NCBI GenBank assembly: GCA_963667005.1
Contig: OY762937.1
Coordinates: 2,294,001 to 2,358,000 of the forward strand
Length of the DNA: 64,000 nucleotides
DNA from: G963662605 sp963667005
GTDB lineage: Bacteria; Bacteroidota; Ignavibacteria; Ignavibacteriales; Ignavibacteriaceae
Reading direction: 5' to 3'
Shown here: positions 63,178-64,000 of the stretch, piece after piece
How the letters are laid out: the number at the start of each line of letters is the position of its first letter
Numbering within the stretch: the stretch's first letter is position 1
Translations under genes and position numbers: made by a program
The notes under the pieces: generated by a model
What the model was told of the DNA's origin: nothing
Database searches by the model: none
Seen by the model: the letters and a program-made list of their open reading frames with translations, nothing else

Positions 63178-63802
63178 ATGTGCGGTCTCCGGCATCTCCC
63201 AAACCAGGGAGGATATAGCCTTTTTCGTTCAACTCACGGTCAAGCACCGCAGCGTATATTGGAACATCAGGATGTTCGTTTAATAAGTGCATAACTCCGG
63301 CGGGCGAAGCGACTAAACATGCGAAAAACAATTTTTTTGCTCCGCGCTGTTTCAAATATGTCAGGGCTGCTGACGCACTTCCGCCTGTAGCGAGCATTGG
63401 ATCGAGCATAATGGTAAGCGAACTGTTCAATGTTTTTGGAGACTTTGAATAATACACATCGGGTTGCAGAGTATTCTCATTGCGCTGAATACCGACGTGT
63501 CCGACTCTTGCATCAGGAATCAGGGAAATGAATCCGCTGGTCATTCCTAATCCGGCACGCAATACCGGGACAAGAATAATGCCGTCTTTTAATACATGTC
63601 CGGTTGTTTTTTCTAAAGGAGTTTTTACAGTCACTTCAAGCAGAGGAGCATTCTTCATGATTTCTGCGGCGAGAATCATTGAAATTCTGCTGACCGCGTT
63701 TCTGAATTGTTCCTGTTTGGTTAATTCGTCGCGGATTTCTGTAAGGTCTCTTTTAATAAGGGGGTGCTGTACTATAGTCAGGTTAGGGAAATTTGTATCC
63801 AT
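63164..63802 (-). CDS. upp: uracil phosphoribosyltransferase
   Basis: A 212-aa enzyme converting uracil and PRPP to UMP. The PRPP loop is LDPMLATGGSA, the N-terminal VQHPLIKRDLTEIRD and GHVLKD segments and the C-terminal GLGDAGDRTFGT are diagnostic. Length normal. It lies 14 bases after the flavin oxidoreductase stop. Confidence 0.96.
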   Translation of the reverse strand: MDTNFPNLTIVQHPLIKRDLTEIRDELTKQEQFRNAVSRISMILAAEIMKNAPLLEVTVKTPLEKTTGHVLKDGIILVPVLRAGLGMTSGFISLIPDARVGHVGIQRNENTLQPDVYYSKSPKTLNSSLTIMLDPMLATGGSASAALTYLKQRGAKKLFFACLVASPAGVMHLLNEHPDVPIYAAVLDRELNEKGYILPGLGDAGDRTFGTL

Positions 63803-63816
63803 AGTAAATACCGATT

Positions 63817-64000
63817 TTAATTTTTTCGTGATATCTTACTTAATTGTGAAAGTGGATTGACAAACGGCGAAAGCGGGGGAGTATAATTAAAAAATATCTC
63901 ATCCAGTTCACGAAGAAGAATATTTTTCTTTATGCACATTGCAATAATATCGCCGTAGCCGCTGACTTCCTCGCCGCCGAAAAATCCCGCGCCGAGAATC
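63817..64000 (-). CDS. FAD-dependent disulfide oxidoreductase, 5' part missing
   Basis: The last 61 codons of a protein cut by the right edge. The translation ILGAGFFGGEEVSGYGDII and NYTPPLSPFVNPLSQLSK matches, from memory, the dimerisation domain end of CoA-disulfide/NADH-oxidase-type pyridine nucleotide-disulfide oxidoreductases. Only the C-terminal domain is visible, so the substrate is unknown. It is upstream of upp on the same strand and probably cotranscribed with it. Confidence 0.7.
   Translation of the reverse strand, partial: ILGAGFFGGEEVSGYGDIIAMCIKKNILLRELDEIFFNYTPPLSPFVNPLSQLSKISRKN

Overview
The window reads as a chromosomal segment of a Gram-negative member of the Bacteroidota/Chlorobi assemblage. 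An Ignavibacteria-like lineage is my best guess, but this is inference. The signs are Bacteroidota-type promoter boxes (TTTG-N19-TATATTTG before rpmE2), an Hc1-like histone of the Bacteroidetes type, a zinc-free type B L31, a GlmU-like NTP_transf_4 protein, a PgpH-type HD receptor, a YbbR protein, lipoproteins and TolC-type outer-membrane export. Base composition is moderate throughout, except for a clearly AT-rich accessory block at about 16.0-21.4 kb.

Layout. 0-8 kb: a DMT permease fragment, a membrane metallophosphoesterase and a PEGA lipoprotein on the minus strand, then an alpha/beta hydrolase, BioY, a membrane iron-sulfur electron-transfer protein, an Hc1-like protein, a CapA-like protein and a DinB-fold protein on the plus strand. 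8-16 kb: repeat-rich spacers, a glycosyltransferase, tRNA-Ser(GGA), an SDR, RsgA, a DJ-1/PfpI protein, an iron alcohol dehydrogenase, two small secreted proteins and a 280-bp element with terminal inverted repeats. 16-21.4 kb: the accessory island, holding a two-TM membrane protein, a PLP decarboxylase of the LysA fold and a SIR2-TPR protein with an intact NADase-type active site behind a near-consensus promoter. 21.5-28.4 kb: MATE transporter, DUF proteins, ClpX and a TPR protein. 28.4-29.3 kb: tRNA-Leu(CAA) and a spacer of dispersed and tandem repeats.

29.3-36 kb is a complete efflux operon: TetR with a palindromic operator, a TolC-like channel, a lipoprotein adaptor, two separate and complementarily degenerate ABC ATPases, and two ABC-2 permeases. 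36-50.7 kb is housekeeping and envelope: L31B, a GlmU-like protein, RsmB, a RodZ-like protein, LigA, a HAD phosphatase, a PgpH-like protein, a Xer recombinase, an MsbA-like exporter and an O-antigen-ligase-like protein with a large soluble insert. 50.7-64 kb is almost entirely minus strand: sugar-phosphate transferase, pyrimidine-nucleoside phosphorylase, HU, an EVE-domain protein, a zinc-ribbon membrane protein, CtpA-like protease, Tmk, YbbR, two bacterial-microcompartment (BMC) shell proteins, RuvX/YqgF, Rel, a TPR protein, Upp and the end of a flavin disulfide oxidoreductase.

The most interesting loci are the SIR2-TPR island (a probable defence module), the two-gene BMC shell locus whose second shell protein has an altered pore loop and a long K-then-E-rich tail ending in a small helical domain, the WaaL-like protein with an inserted beta-rich domain, and a textbook intrinsic terminator lying inside the start of the CapA-like coding region. 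Several dispersed intergenic repeat families occur, one of them in two full-length copies 20 kb apart. All annotation is from reading the sequence; no database search was run.
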